Made by a program: the position numbers and the translations under genes. A stretch of DNA of 64,000 bases from Diplolepis rosae (Eukaryota > Arthropoda > Insecta > Hymenoptera > Diplolepididae). Of the stretch, positions 44,895-57,081 are shown one piece after another; positions within the stretch are counted from its first letter, which is position 1; each line of letters begins with the position of its first letter. The stretch is from positions 6,448,001-6,512,000 of the forward strand of contig JAPYXD010000704.1 of the NCBI GenBank assembly GCA_030998225.1. The letters run 5' to 3'. The notes beneath the pieces are model-generated. The model saw nothing but the letters and a program-made list of their open reading frames with translations, was not told the origin of the DNA and made no database searches.

Positions 44895-45581
44895 CACAGT
44901 GGGTCCACTTATATAGGAGAAAAGGGGAACGAATTATAATGTTTGCTATCAACAAATGGTGGCGCTATTGTCACTGCCGATGTTATTTTTTAAACTGTTG
45001 TAACCATAGCAACCATATCATTGCCAGTTGAAATAACACAGCCGATGCTCATTTTACTCAACTACCGTTCGAAGCACCTCAAGCGTCTGTGATATATATA
45101 TACATTTCAGGTTAACCTGGTTTTACTCAACTCCTTACTATTTTCTATGTAATGCTTATTGATATTCACTTTGGGTGAATTAGGTATTTATCAAATTCAT
45201 TTTACCCGACTAGGATTTAATAAATGTTCAAATGTCTTTAAGTCCCAAGTTTAATCGACAGAGTTGAGTATAATTACTTCAACTATTTTTCTCCGTGTAA
45301 TAGTACAGTATTTAACTGTTCAGTGTGATTCATATTCAAAAATTCTTGTTGTATCTTTATTTTTTCACAAATTATTTTCAACTTTAAATCATTTAAATTT
45401 ATGAGATGGATTTCATACAATATATTTCAAAATTCTCCGCTCTTTAGAATACATCGGGTTGAGGGGGCGGGGGTTTCGTTTGCATTGATATTAGTTCTTG
45501 CTATCAAAACTTGGCGGCGCTGATTTTCATTTTCACTTTTTTAAGTACCCTCCTAAAATACACGGTAGTGGCCGCACTGTG
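44895..45581 (+). mobile_element. 687-bp non-autonomous DNA element with 8-bp TSD, copy 1
   Basis: Begins CACAGTGGGTCCACT and ends (reverse) CACAGTGCGGCCACT, short inverted repeats. Perfect 8-bp duplication TCGTCGCT at 44887-44894 and 45582-45589. Eight-base duplications point to hAT or P-type transposases. No coding capacity. Confidence 0.85.
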
Positions 45582-45589
45582 TCGTCGCT

Positions 45590-46994
45590 CGACCGCTCTG
45601 CATAAGTATTATTACTGTTTCATCATGTCGCTTTATTTCAGGACAATTCACCTTCCTCGCGTACCTACAATACAAAGTGGACATACTACATACAAGTAAA
45701 TTTTAATCGAATTGAGTTAATTTTATTTTCCACATACTATTTCATTCACGTAATAAATTTCTGTCCTTGATAAATTTTCCACATGTCAGCATATAAAAAG
45801 CGTTAAAAATATCAACGTTACTCTTCTGTAAAGGTAGGAAAGAGTCGGGTGACTTAAATGGCCCCAAAAACCTAAAAAAATACATTATTAGCTATCCGAT
45901 TTTCTGATTATGATTTCTGATTCTTCGTCTAAATCGGAGTCACAATTTTTACATGTGTAATAACAACTAGAACTCCAAATCGGCACACTTCAAATAAACT
46001 GCTATTTTGCACATATTACATGCGATGGTGCTATGGTGGACTCCAAATAAAAAACCACTTTAAATAAATCCCCAACACAATTTCCCCATTAACCACAATC
46101 GATAAATATTCTTCCGAATGCAAAGCATAAAAAAATTAAGGTGACTCAAACCACCCAAACGACGCTACTCTTTGCCGCTCAGAAAAGAAGGGCGTATGAT
46201 GGATTATTATAAAAACTCTTTATGCACGTAAAAATACATGAAATTTATGACATACTAATGATATTCACTTTGAAAAATCATTAAAAACTGTTCACTAAAC
46301 GAATGTCTTAAAAAATCACTAAAATACTTTTTTAATTTTTAAAACACGTTGTCGGGCTGAGATATAGCGAATTCGTCTCCTCTCTTCAAAACTCTATGAA
46401 AAGTGAGGTATCAGTCCTACAACAATTTAAAAATAATGGGATTTGTGACGTCTGAAGACACATAAGATAAAAGTTTATTTTATAATTTTATAATTATATT
46501 CTGGAAGAGAATATAATTATTATGTCAGTTTTGGGTCTGGAAAATTGATTTCAAGTACCCCGGAAATCTACTCGTAAACTATTCTCAACTAATATAAAAA
46601 ATCTAGAGCGAAAAATATAAAAAATGGGTAAAACAAGGCAAATTTCGGACAAAGTCGTACTATTCCTATACAAGGGAGCACGCCACTTTGTCCTTAGTTC
46701 TAGAATTTGGATGGGAAGGTAGCACTTTTACAAATGTTGGTACTGGAATGATTAGCAGCACCCAAACATTTGTATTAAAAATATTTAATTTGAATATAAA
46801 AAGAGATACAAGGAGAAAGATGTAGAGAAGAACACAGCAAATTAAAATACACTTACTTTTATTCTTGTTTGAAAATTTGTTTGAAAATTCCTTGGCCATA
46901 TTCTGCGGAATTGGATGATTTTGGAAAAATTTGAAGAACTTCGTGAAGACCCAGTGAAAATGTTGTAGAACTTCGTAGTAACTTTGTAGGAACT
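45590..46994. other. Spacer between two inverted elements
   Basis: AT-rich sequence not shared between the flanks. No supported gene; an ORF at 46666-47073 starts inside the second element and reads out of it. Confidence 0.45.
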
Positions 46995-47002
46995 TCACAA
47001 AA

Positions 47003-47721
47003 CACAGTGCGGCCACTACCATGTATTTTAGGAGGGTACTTAAAAAAGTGAAAATGAGAATCAGCGCCGCCAAGTTTTGGTAGTAAGAACTAATATCAAT
47101 GCAAAGGAAACCCCCGTCCCCCCAACCCGATGTATTCTAAACAGCGGAAAATTTTGAAATATATTATATGAAATCCATTTCATAAATCTAAATGATTTAT
47201 AATTGAAAATAATTTATGAAAGAATAAAAATACATCAAGAATTTTTAAATATGAATCACGATGAAAAGTTAAATACTGTACTATTACACGGAGAAAAATA
47301 GTTGAAGTAATTTTACTCAAATCTGTCGATTAAACTTGGGACTTAAGGACATTTGAACATTTATTAAATCCTAGTCGGGTTAAATGAATTTGATAAATAC
47401 CTAATTCGCCCAAAGTGAATATCCAATAAGCGTTACATAGGAAATAGTAAGGAGTTGAGTAAAACGTTGTCGACGACAGGGCATCACAATGCGTCAGTGG
47501 GTTATCCTGAAATGTATAAATATATCACCGACGCTTGAGGTGCTTCGAACGGTTATTGAGTAAAATGAGCATCGGCTGTACTATTTCAACTGGCAATGAT
47601 ATGGTTGCTATGGTTATAACAGTTTAAAAATAACATCGGTAGCGACAATAGCGCCACCACTTGTTAATAGCAAGCATTATAATTCGTTCCCCTTTTCTCC
47701 TATATGAGTGGACCCACTGTG
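47003..47721 (-). mobile_element. 719-bp non-autonomous DNA element, copy 2 (inverted)
   Basis: Reverse complement of copy 1 at roughly 93-95% identity by eye, with an extra ~30 bases (GACGCATTGTGATGCCCTGT region, ~47470). Flanked by TCACAAAA (46995-47002) and TTACAAAA (47722-47729), an 8-bp duplication with one mismatch. Confidence 0.85.
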
Positions 47722-47729
47722 TTACAAAA

Positions 47730-49345
47730 ACTTCGTGAAAACTCCGTAACCTTTTATTTTTAACCAACTTGAAAATTTTTAGAATTATTTGAAATTTCCC
47801 TTCTCCCTTTCTACTTCAAGGTCTTCCCAGGGGAGTGAGAATTTCTAGTTCTGTTTCCTAATTAGTTGAATGTTCAAGGTGAGTTGTAACGCCCTCGCAA
47901 TAGTAGAAGAAAATTTTAGGGGCTGACCCATTGGGTTGGGCCTTGTAGGAGTTGCCAAATTTTTCCAGGTTCATCGATTTCTCAAAAGATGGCGACATTT
48001 GTACATTCTTAAATAAAATATGCCATGAAACCGTTATTTAAACAATTATGTTTTACAGGACTTATTAATTTTTAATAACAAAAGATCTAAATTACACTAC
48101 AGTTAATTTATATATTAAATTAGCTTACAAAATCGTTCAATTGAACTAACCATGTTTGTATTTAAAATTCAAAAGAATCATTATTATTTAAGATTAATGC
48201 ATATTTCATAGTTGATTTTCTAAATTATTCTTATTAAACAACGAATATTTTGTTTGAATGTACAGAATTTCAAATTTAGAAGAGTAAATTCATACCTAAG
48301 TTTTCTCTTGCGAAAATTCAAAATTATTCATAAAATACTTATCCGGTTACATAAACGCGTCGATAAAAAAGAACATTTCTATTATCCCAAATCTTGAATA
48401 ACGGTAGTTCAATTAACTTAAATTGTTAATTCTTCTAGTACTTAGTTTATACACTTATGTATTCTGAATATGTATTAGAATTACAGGGATCAAAAATTAA
48501 AATAAAGTTTATTACATTAAGTAAGGACGTAGGACGTTACAGATTTGAGATGTCACTGTCAAAAAACGAAAAAACAGCGGTGGCTCAATCCACCCGACAG
48601 CACACTACATCTAGCCAGGAACCCACGGAAGCAATATACTGATAGCGTACCATATTGATGTTGCATTTTATTACGTTTAAATTTATATATTGTTTTCCCT
48701 GCGTTTCTGTCTACTGTAATAAAGAGCATCACGGTATCGGTTCTACGACTCAATTTTAATCTGAAATGTTTCTTCTTATTCTTCATAATTATCATTTTGA
48801 ATTTTTCATTGGAGATTAAATTAATAATTGTCAATAATTCACACTTTCATTATTTATTGCATCTCAGTTTAGGTTTTGATTTAAAATTGAAAGTAACTGG
48901 AGAAGAGATCTTGAACTTGTCAGGTGGAAAAAGGAAGGTATGAATGGAAAAAAGCAGTGTTACCACGACACTTTCAGTTTTTCTAAATTGGGTATACATG
49001 AAGAAAGAAAATCTTACTGATGGAACTGGATCTGTAATTTTAAACGGTAGATTTAATTTATCATTTCTGAGGTAAAGAATTATAATACGCTATAAAAATG
49101 CTTTCTTGTCTTTCGGAAAAGATTAATGCAACATCAACTCTGAAATACTCAGCACCTCTTCATTATAAATATTTATCAATTTATCTATATAAATTCTCAT
49201 TCAATTTGTAAATGTTAATGCAATATTTTTTCCTGACGTATATTTTACTTTTATTTTTATAAAACGAACTAAAATTCTAGTTGTTTTATAATCAGAAAAA
49301 TAATTGCTAATGTATTCTAACCAGAATCCTATACGAAAAAAAAAC
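47730..49345. other. Intergenic, no supported gene
   Basis: AT-rich. The frame at 48457-48642 has no family resemblance or splice context. Nothing called. Confidence 0.45.
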
Positions 49346-49570
49346 AGTTCAACAAAATTTATAGAACTGTTCAAGAGTTGTGGATATAGGAATTTACGGA
49401 ACAGAGTTCTGAAAAATGTACAGAACTTTTCAAAATAAAATGCGAAACTTTCAATAATTTTTCATAAATGTTCCGAATTTTATTCTAAAAAGTTGTGTAA
49501 ATTTTCCAGAACTCTGCTTTTTAAATGTCTGTGTCCGCAACTCTTGAACAGTTCTATAGACTTTTTTCAA
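49346..49570. mobile_element. Foldback MITE next to Helitron-like copy C
   Basis: TATAGAACTGTTCAAGAGTTG near 49360 is repeated in reverse near 49535-49555, and the arms pair over about 100 bases with mismatches, including CAGAGTTCTG and its partner. It ends about 10 bases before the Helitron-like copy. Confidence 0.7.
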
Positions 49571-49578
49571 CTATTTTT

Positions 49579-50548
49579 ACATTCTCATCATGGATGAGAA
49601 GGTATTGGTTTTATGTGAAAAATGACTTTTGAAATTTTTATCAAATCTTTACGTTTTGAGATCCCCTGAGTCAGAAAAAACGGTTCTTACGAAAGTGCCT
49701 GTCTGTCTGTCTGTCTGTCTGTAGGTCGTGTGCGGCATAACTCTCGATAGAATCATCAGATTGAATTGAGCTTTAGTACGCTTTATCGGAGCCGAAAAAG
49801 TAAGTACAAGTTCGTTAACCAGCCACATCCAATCAAAATTGAGGGATTAATCTCTACAAATTATCCTAATAACATTTTTTGATTAAATCAAAATTAGAAA
49901 TGTTACAGCATATTCAAATTCGAAAAAAGTTAATATCAAAATTCCATTTTCCAGTTAAATTATACGAGATACGAAAAAACGTTATGATACAATATTATTG
50001 AATATATAAAGACCCACAAATTTGAATTGTAACATTTTTTCATAAGATGCATATTTTTCTTTTTAATTAAAAAAAAACTATTGAAAATCCAGAATTCAAT
50101 TTTTTAACAATAATATGTAAAATACGAAAAAATCGTAAGAATACAAAGTTGTTCGTTTCAAAAAGATCTACAAATTTTGTCTGACGCAGTTTCTGGTAAA
50201 ACATATATTTTTCGTTTTAATTCCAAAAAATACGTTTAAAATTCAAAAATTCCATTTTTTAGACAAAATATGTGAGATACAAAAAAACGTTTATCTGGAA
50301 AATTGTTTGCCTAAATGAGGTTTACAAATTCTCATTAAGACATTTCGGGACAGGATGTATATTTTATGTTTTGATTTTTAATATTAAAAAAATTCGATTT
50401 TTTCACCAAAATATGTGAGATACGAAATAAGCGTTGTTCTGTAAAATCGTTTCCTTAAATAAGTTCTACAATTGTTTTTTATTTTTGAGAGATTTGGAAG
50501 AAAATAAATTATTTTAATCATGTAATTTATTAAAAAGTGACTGAAATG
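49579..50548 (+). mobile_element. Helitron-like element, copy C (3'-truncated, internal deletion)
   Basis: Starts ACATTCTCATCATGGATGAG after T5, with the same GTCTGTCTGTCTGTCTGTCTG tract and interior as copies A and B. It lacks ~60 bases after AATTGAGGGA (49846) and stops at AAAAAGTGACTGAAATGTA, before the GC-rich palindromes and the 3' hairpin. Confidence 0.65.
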
Positions 50549-50982
50549 TAAGTGATTGATCAGGTACTGAGAGAAATTACTTTTTACTTGAAAAGTAGAT
50601 TACTTTTCATGTTTTTTTTTTTCAATATTTTTTATCAAAATTTTTCGTGTTACGTTCATGACTACATATTTACTAACGGCCAAAACTATGAGGGATAAAA
50701 TGCAATACTTCCATAAACGCGCATAGTTAAATTTCATCGTTTGTAGTAATCTGGAAGCAGCCACATTAAAGGGCACGTAAATTTCGAATTTTGTTGCAAA
50801 ACTAATTTCCTTGCACAAGCAAGTGGACACATTTTGGAGTACGTGCAGCAATTCTTGTTCTTATATATATTTTTTAAAATGACTAAGGTAGTCTAAATTT
50901 GTATTTCTTTATTTTTTTGTCATGTTAAATTGGTATAAAATTAAAAAAAATCGCTTTCATAGTATTATATTTCATGAAATGT

Positions 50983-51389
50983 ACTCTCTAAACCTGAATC
51001 AGTGAACGGTCACTGATTCGCAGTGACTATTCACTAATGGCAGCAGCTATAAGTCTTTCACTGAGAATCAGTGAAATTCGACTGATGAATCAGTGAAATA
51101 GATTGAACTCACTTATTGAATCAGTGAAAACTTCAGGTGGGAGTAATAAAAGCAGCAATATATTTTAACGATCGATGAACTCGTTTAATTTAGGCTAAAC
51201 AACACTAAAACAAAATTACGTAATTATTATTATTTTTAAGGGACGATAAATCAGTAAAGTGTAGATGAAAGTTTCACGTCACGCATTCACTGATTCCTCA
51301 GTGAAATCAAAGCAGGGCACTGATTCATCAGTTAATATATTTTCACTGATATAATCAGTGACTATTTCACTGATTCAGGTTTAGAGAGT
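50983..51389. mobile_element. MITE with CTCTCTAAACCTGAATCAGT ends
   Basis: Inverted repeats of about 24 bases at both ends with TA outside each. ATCAGTGAA/TTCACTGAT is repeated at least ten times in the subterminal regions. No coding capacity. TA duplication suggests Tc1/mariner-type mobilisation. Confidence 0.8.
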
Positions 51390-51390
51390 A

Positions 51391-52050
51391 TGTTAGTCTG
51401 TTGTCCTATGTTCCTATTTGCTTTGAAAAATATAATATTCGTTGACTAGAAAATGATTTTATACTTAATGATAAAATTTTAACAAATATGTACAATTAAA
51501 TTATTTTTATAACAACAAGAATTGAATTTTTTAATTATGATAAAAGCATTTTTGAAATATTTTATTCTTCAATTAAGATAGCAAATTTTTCTTAAATAAT
51601 TTAAATCAATTATAAACAAATGGAAAGGATATTGTCATATAAAAACAAGTGTTTGAAAAAATATTATTTCCAGAATAAATATTTATGATTTTCAGTAAAT
51701 CAATATACCTATCCATATTTTATTGTTGAAAGTAAATTTTGAGCATAAAAGTGTATAATTGCTGCTCGTTAAATAGCACCTGCAGGCGTATTAACTTTCG
51801 CATATTTATGATATAGCGCATATAAAGTACAAACTGTTTTTGAACTTCGTTTGTAAAAATGAATTTTCGGAGTATCATAAAGAATTTTCATGTTTTATGT
51901 AATGGAATTCATATTCTTTTTTTTCACATAGATTTCAGACCACAAACCTCATTTTTGCAATAAATAGGTGATTGATTCCACATTATTTCATTGTCCAGAG
52001 AGACATAAATATTTACATGTTTTTAATTTAAATTGTACAATATTTGCTGA
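51391..52050. other. Intergenic, nothing recognised
   Basis: AT-rich, no supported feature. Confidence 0.4.
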
Positions 52051-52274
52051 ATATACCCGTGTGGAAATTGCCCCGGTTAGCCCCATTACAACAAGGTTTC
52101 TGGCCGGTTCCCTGCCGGGCAAACTCGGGCTGTATTGCATGGCCGGTAACTGGTTGGGAACCGGCCGGGTTGACTCGTGACTAAACCGGGTCAAGTCGGG
52201 AACTGGCAGAATCAACCCAGGATGAAGTTCATTGTCAGAAACTGACCAGGAACTAGTCGGGCAATAGTCAAGTA

Positions 52275-52792
52275 CATTGGCGAAAGTCTCGGATTAGGAA
52301 TTTATTCCAAACCAATATAACCCATTCAGAAATCTGTTTCTGAACCAATCCGAGTTATTCCGAATAAATCCGAAGCCAGTTTCAATACGTATTAATCAGA
52401 GGCCCATTTAAAATCAATCCGAACTCTTAATCGGAATAAATCCGACCAATCCGAATCAGTCCAAACTTTCAATCCGAATGGATCCGGATTGATTGATTTA
52501 TAATATTGATAAATGAAATGCATTTATAAATGAAATGAAAATGGATTTGATAATATATAAATATAATATATAATATTATATATAATATAATAAAAATATA
52601 ATATAATATATTTATATAAATTGACCGGATTTATTCGGATTGATTTTGAATTGACATCGGGTTGATTCAAATTGAAAATTTGCTTTGGAGTCATTCGGAA
52701 TCACTTGGTTTAGTTCGGAATCATATTCCGGAATGGCTCGGAATAGTGCGGATTGATTCGGAATGAATTTCAATCCGGAACTTTCGCCAGGG
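52275..52792. mobile_element. Small CACTA-like MITE related to the 20.6 kb element
   Basis: The right end (reverse) is CCCTGGCGAAAGTTCCGGAT, closely resembling the 20.6 kb element's CCCTGCTTAAAATTCCGGAT. The left end is CATTGGCGAAAGTCTCGGAT. The interior is full of AATCCGAA/TTCGGATT subterminal repeats plus a TA-rich core. No coding capacity. Confidence 0.75.
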
Positions 52793-53191
52793 TGAACCTA
52801 TATGATGTTTAAAATTTTTTTTAAATTTCCAAATATGTTACGCAGTATTTTTCCTTAAGGGCATGTGTTCGGGAGCTTTAAACCATTTAGCGAAAGCGCG
52901 GTCCTTGTCGTTTGTTTTCTTTTGTGTTCGTTCACTTATCATAGTAGGCTCTGCGCTGACCTTCAAAGTTAACGTCGAGCAGGTATCAAAATTAATTACC
53001 ATCTCCCACGACGTTCGGTTAGCATTACGCGGGCATGGTCTGTTTCACCCTTGGTAACGAGAGGAATCCTCGACAGGACAGTGCAACGTGCCGTTACTTT
53101 TCTCTTCTTGAAGAAAGGCTTGTGGATTACGCGTGTGCCCCTGTGGATTGTATACGAAGTGGGTAACAGTGTTTAGTATCCGAAGCAGTAT

Positions 53192-53914
53192 ATGGTACCA
53201 CCATATGTTGAAGAAGATTATTTGTTTATAAACGAACTTATTGAATGTAGAGGTCAAACTCCTGAAGTATGGCCATTTTATACAGTCCATATAAGAGGTA
53301 GAGCAAGTATGTATACTCAAATCCTTTTAAATTCCTAGTTAAAAGTTGCTTGTGAATAATAAATAATTATATTTAAAATTTTGAAGAATGCAAAACTCTA
53401 TAACTCAAAACATTTTTGCTTTTATAGATTTTATTAAAAAATTTACTACTAACTACTATACTTTTGTATTTTGTAACATAAAAAAACTGTCGAAAGTAGT
53501 AATTTCAAACGCCAAAACAGATTGAAAGAATTACGTTTATATGTAGATAACATTTATGTAGATTCCGAAGAAGAGTCATGTACAAAGGGTTCCGATACAT
53601 CTGCTTCAATCGAGACTGATAACAAGACTAGAAAGAAGAGTCTACTCACTTTTAATATATCTCAGAATGAGAAACTGTACCCGAAAAATTTAAATCTAGA
53701 CAAAAATGATTTTTCACAGTGGAGTAAGTATAAAGAAGAATGTTTAATTGAATAATACACAATAATTTTCTTTTCAAATCTATGTAGCTTCTCATTCTTT
53801 TTTCTAGGTCGTAGCCAAAAAGATCGTCAAGATTTAATCAAAGAAAAACTGAAAAATATCAGAAACGAGAAACATCAAGATCGAAAAAAAACACTGAAAT
53901 TCCGTTTACTGCAG
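53192..53914 (+). CDS. Spliced gene inside the CACTA-like element, unidentified
   Basis: Exon 1 (53192-53306): ATG coding MVPPYVEEDYLFINELIECR, donor CAA|GTATGT. Exon 2 (53521-53723): LKELRLYVDNIYVDSEEE to NDFSQW, donor A|GTAAGT. Exon 3 (53808-53914): acceptor TTTTTTCTAG, codes SRSQKDRQDLIKEKLKN and ends at CAG|GTAAAC. Exons 2 and 3 splice in phase; exons 1 and 2 do not, so an exon is missing or exon 1 is unrelated. The protein is charged with no domain I recognise. It could be the element's accessory gene or a captured host fragment. Confidence 0.45.
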
Positions 53915-54280
53915 GTAAACATATTCAAGACGAAAGTGAAACGCAGTGAATTGTAAATGCAAATTATTACTGTGATTTAAAAGCTATATTAATGAGTTTA
54001 TTCCAAAATAATTTGTAATAATTACTACTTATTATCCATCCTATAATAATTTCCAAACAAATTTCAATGCTACTAAGAACCCCCCTAAAAAACAGCCAGA
54101 AAAGGGCCGGGTAGCCCGGCCGGTTCCCGACCAGCCTTCATGTCGGGAACATAACCAATCAGGCGTGACGTTTCTGGCGGGTTCCTGGTCGGATAGCCCG
54201 GCCGGTTACCGGTTACAACTAGGGCTATCCGTCCGGATCTCGATCAGTTCCCGGGTTCAATTTCCACGCGGGTATATATT

Positions 54281-55525
54281 TCAATTAATTATAATTTCAT
54301 ATTCCAATTGAAAATTTTTATATTTGTTCGAAATGCAATTCAATATTGCTTCTATATTGCTCCCATTAAAAATTTTCTATCAGGTATATATTCAACACCC
54401 GAAGATAATTAATTATCGCGAGAAATACATTTTTTACCGTATAGAAGTCAAATAAAATCTAATTATGTTAAATAAAAGGTTTTGTTATTTTTTTATTTGG
54501 TCTATATATTATTGTATATATATATACAAATTGAAAATTGGATACGAATGAAGTGTTTTCTTTGTGAAACACAAGTTTATTTGTTCATTAATTCACCTGA
54601 AGAAACTTCATTGTAAAATTCTAGGATACATTGATGTAGGTCGTGAGATATGAAATAAGCAAAGCTGAAAAATAAAAGTAAAAATGAAAAAAGCAATTCT
54701 CAGTTCACAGAAAGTGATGGCCCGTAATCAGAAAATCGCATTTTTACATCTTTTTTTATTTTGCGAACGTGTTATGTAGAGAATATCACCGGCACACCCA
54801 TAAAATTCAGGTAAACCACAGAGTGAATCCGCATTCTGTATGTCATGTATTTGCATTATTTTGATATTTAAATGGATGCCTGACCAGGTGAAGTTTCCTT
54901 TGAACCCTTAAAGTGCAGGAGACCCATCATGTAGATGTAAAAGACAGGTATAGGTATAGGTTTATATAGATAAAGTATAGGTATTAAGTTTGGTCTGCAT
55001 TTCAGAATATGGAACATAGGTACTGAAATTCAAAGTGGTTTAGGTAAATCACGATTTGTGAATTCAAACTGAAGGAATGACGTATAGAAACTATGAAATT
55101 CTTATATGATCCAATAATTTCTCTTTCTGTGAGCACTTTCATATTTCCATCTCTAGAATAAATTTCATGCATTCTGCGAGAAGTAAATGAGAATCCTCTT
55201 TGATTTGTCAAAGTATAGTGACTTTGAAATTTCAATAAACTTGGATACTCTTTTCAACAAAACCTTTTTAAAATTTGCAACAGGGTATTTCATATAAATC
55301 CTTGCGAAAACTTCTGCTCCTAAATATTCATAATTATAAACAAATTTATTTATTTTTTTAAAGATTTTTTTTATACTTATAAAAATTTATTACCAGATGA
55401 ACGTTCTTTACTGCATTTTATATAATTACTCAAAGTTTCAACTCGATATCTTAATTAATGTAGAAATGCGAAGGACGAAAAAAAAGTTACGGTAAGATAG
55501 GGATCGGATAAGTAAAGCATGGTCT
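54281..55525. other. Intergenic, no supported gene
   Basis: AT-rich; a short GGTATAGGTATAGGT repeat near 54950. Nothing else supported. Confidence 0.45.
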
Positions 55526-55529
55526 TAAG

Positions 55530-55816
55530 GCCATGGAATAACTAGACCACGTGAGTAAATTCCTACCTTACCGGCATTTCAGTTTTTGTAACCCATTTCC
55601 ATACAAAACGAGATACCAAGATGAAAATCTGTAAAATTAAAGAAAAGGTACTAAGATAGGTCTGTCTGGTCACAAATATTTATCATTCATAATTATGTAT
55701 ATTTATATATTTTTAATTTTCCATGGTTATACGCATTGATGACCAGACAGACCTATCTTAGTACATTTTATTTGATTTTACAAATTTTCATCTTGGTGTC
55801 CAGTTGGTCCATGGCC
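55530..55816. mobile_element. TTAA-flanked MITE, second copy of the GGCCATGGA family
   Basis: Ends GGCCATGGA and TCCATGGCC with TTAA at 55526-55529 and 55817-55820. Internally, CTAAGATAGGTCTGTCTGGTC (~55648) and its reverse complement (~55745) lie in ~60-base arms, making a strong hairpin. Shares termini with the copy at 29894. Confidence 0.8.
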
Positions 55817-55820
55817 TTAA

Positions 55821-56980
55821 TACTTTCTTGACACAGCAGTTTTTCTTTTGAGGTTGCAGACATTGGTGATAAATTTTCGATTTATTTTTTGTGGGATACA
55901 TAAAAGACATCTTATCTCTGCGATCATTACCGCGCAAAAAAAAGCAAATGGCTTTCAAGTTCTAGAACTATTACGACGCTGAAAACTTAAACGGCAAACT
56001 GTCAACAAGTAAAACTAACTTTTTCTCAGCAACTCTTTTTCGCAAACACAAGGTTGTACAGCTGAGTTATTGAAGAGAATCAACTTAATCTTGGAATTTT
56101 CTCATATTTTTACTTTATAAATCTAAATTAGTAAAAGTTTCACTAAATCAGACATTTTTACTGATTTTAAATATAAAATAACTGATTCCCTTCTTAGAAA
56201 CAGATCACTGATATCAGTTCAGTCAAATTTTCAATGGTTTCAATTTCTAATCTATCTTCCTATTTATTATTATTTTCAAATGAAAAATAGGTCTGAAACT
56301 ACCTAAAAAGTATACACTAGTTTTAAATTTATTATATAAAAATATAGTTTGTTTACCTGTAATACACAATCATTCTGTTTAGTATTCATTCATACTTCCT
56401 GTTTCCATCCATCGAATGCCAAACTTAAACTAGTGAGCGAAGTTGTCTCGTAGAATGCAAGAAGCAATAAATAATTCCGACCTGTACAGCTTCCTAACTA
56501 GAGTAGAAAGATGGCTTGTCGCTAAATATGGTACTGGAACTAGATAGGTGAGTTGTTTTTAGGAGATGGAATTTAATAAACTCATCCACCTACAATGAAC
56601 TCTCTTTAAAAATAGTTCTAATTTTCTTGATTGTTTTTTTTTTTCCTTTTGAGGACATTTACTTCTTATCTCTGGTTTTTAACCAAAACAAAACATATGC
56701 TTCTGAATTGTAAAATCTCAATTAACTGAGAATTTTTAAGAATCTACTGGTTTGTAGCTAGAATTTAGTCATTGATTGAAATTTGTAAAAAAAGAGTTAC
56801 TGATTATAACCATTTTTCTACAAACTAAAATCATCCAAAGTTAAGTGTCTCTTTTACGAGACTCTCCCCTAATCTTCTTTGATCGAACCGTATCCGCTGT
56901 ACAGAAATGGAGAAAGGTTGTGTCGCTCTGACGTATCTGGGTGAGATTAAAGAGGTGGAATAAAATGTACATATCCCCTG
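55821..56980. other. Upstream region of the proline-rich gene
   Basis: AT-rich, no exon recognised. It presumably includes regulatory sequence for the gene at 57082, but I cannot name a site other than the TATA box. Confidence 0.4.
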
Positions 56981-56985
56981 ATATC

Positions 56986-57081
56986 TATATAAAGGCCTGT
57001 CAGTCAGTGATCGAGAGGAAATAATTATTCAGTGCTCCTGTTTGTCTGAAATCACCCAAAAGGAAATTAAAATTTCATCAT
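56986..57081 (+). promoter_or_regulatory. TATA-box promoter and short 5' UTR
   Basis: TATATAAAG at 56986-56994, with the ATG 96 bases downstream. Insect-type TCAGT initiator-like matches lie at 57000, 57004 and 57029; none is at the ideal spacing, so the start site is uncertain. Confidence 0.6.

Larger units (their letters stand above)
52056..54272 (+). mobile_element. 2.2 kb CACTA-like element carrying spliced exons
   Basis: Ends CCCGTGTGGAAATTG and (reverse) CCCGCGTGGAAATTGAACCC, with TA outside each. Both subterminal regions are packed with GGCCGG, CCGGGTT and GGGAAC-type motifs (52070-52260, 54090-54250). A second small element is inserted at 52275 and a candidate gene lies at 53192-53914. 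Confidence 0.7.

Noticed and set aside
44895..45581. CACAGTG termini resembling RAG/Transib signal heptamers
   Set aside because: Transib and RAG elements leave 5-bp duplications. These copies have 8-bp duplications, which fit hAT or P-type elements better, and no RAG1-like protein is present.
46666..47073. 135-codon hydrophobic ORF on the minus strand
   Set aside because: Its first part lies in the non-coding element at 47003 and is repeated in the other copy, where the frame ends differently. No start context or homology.
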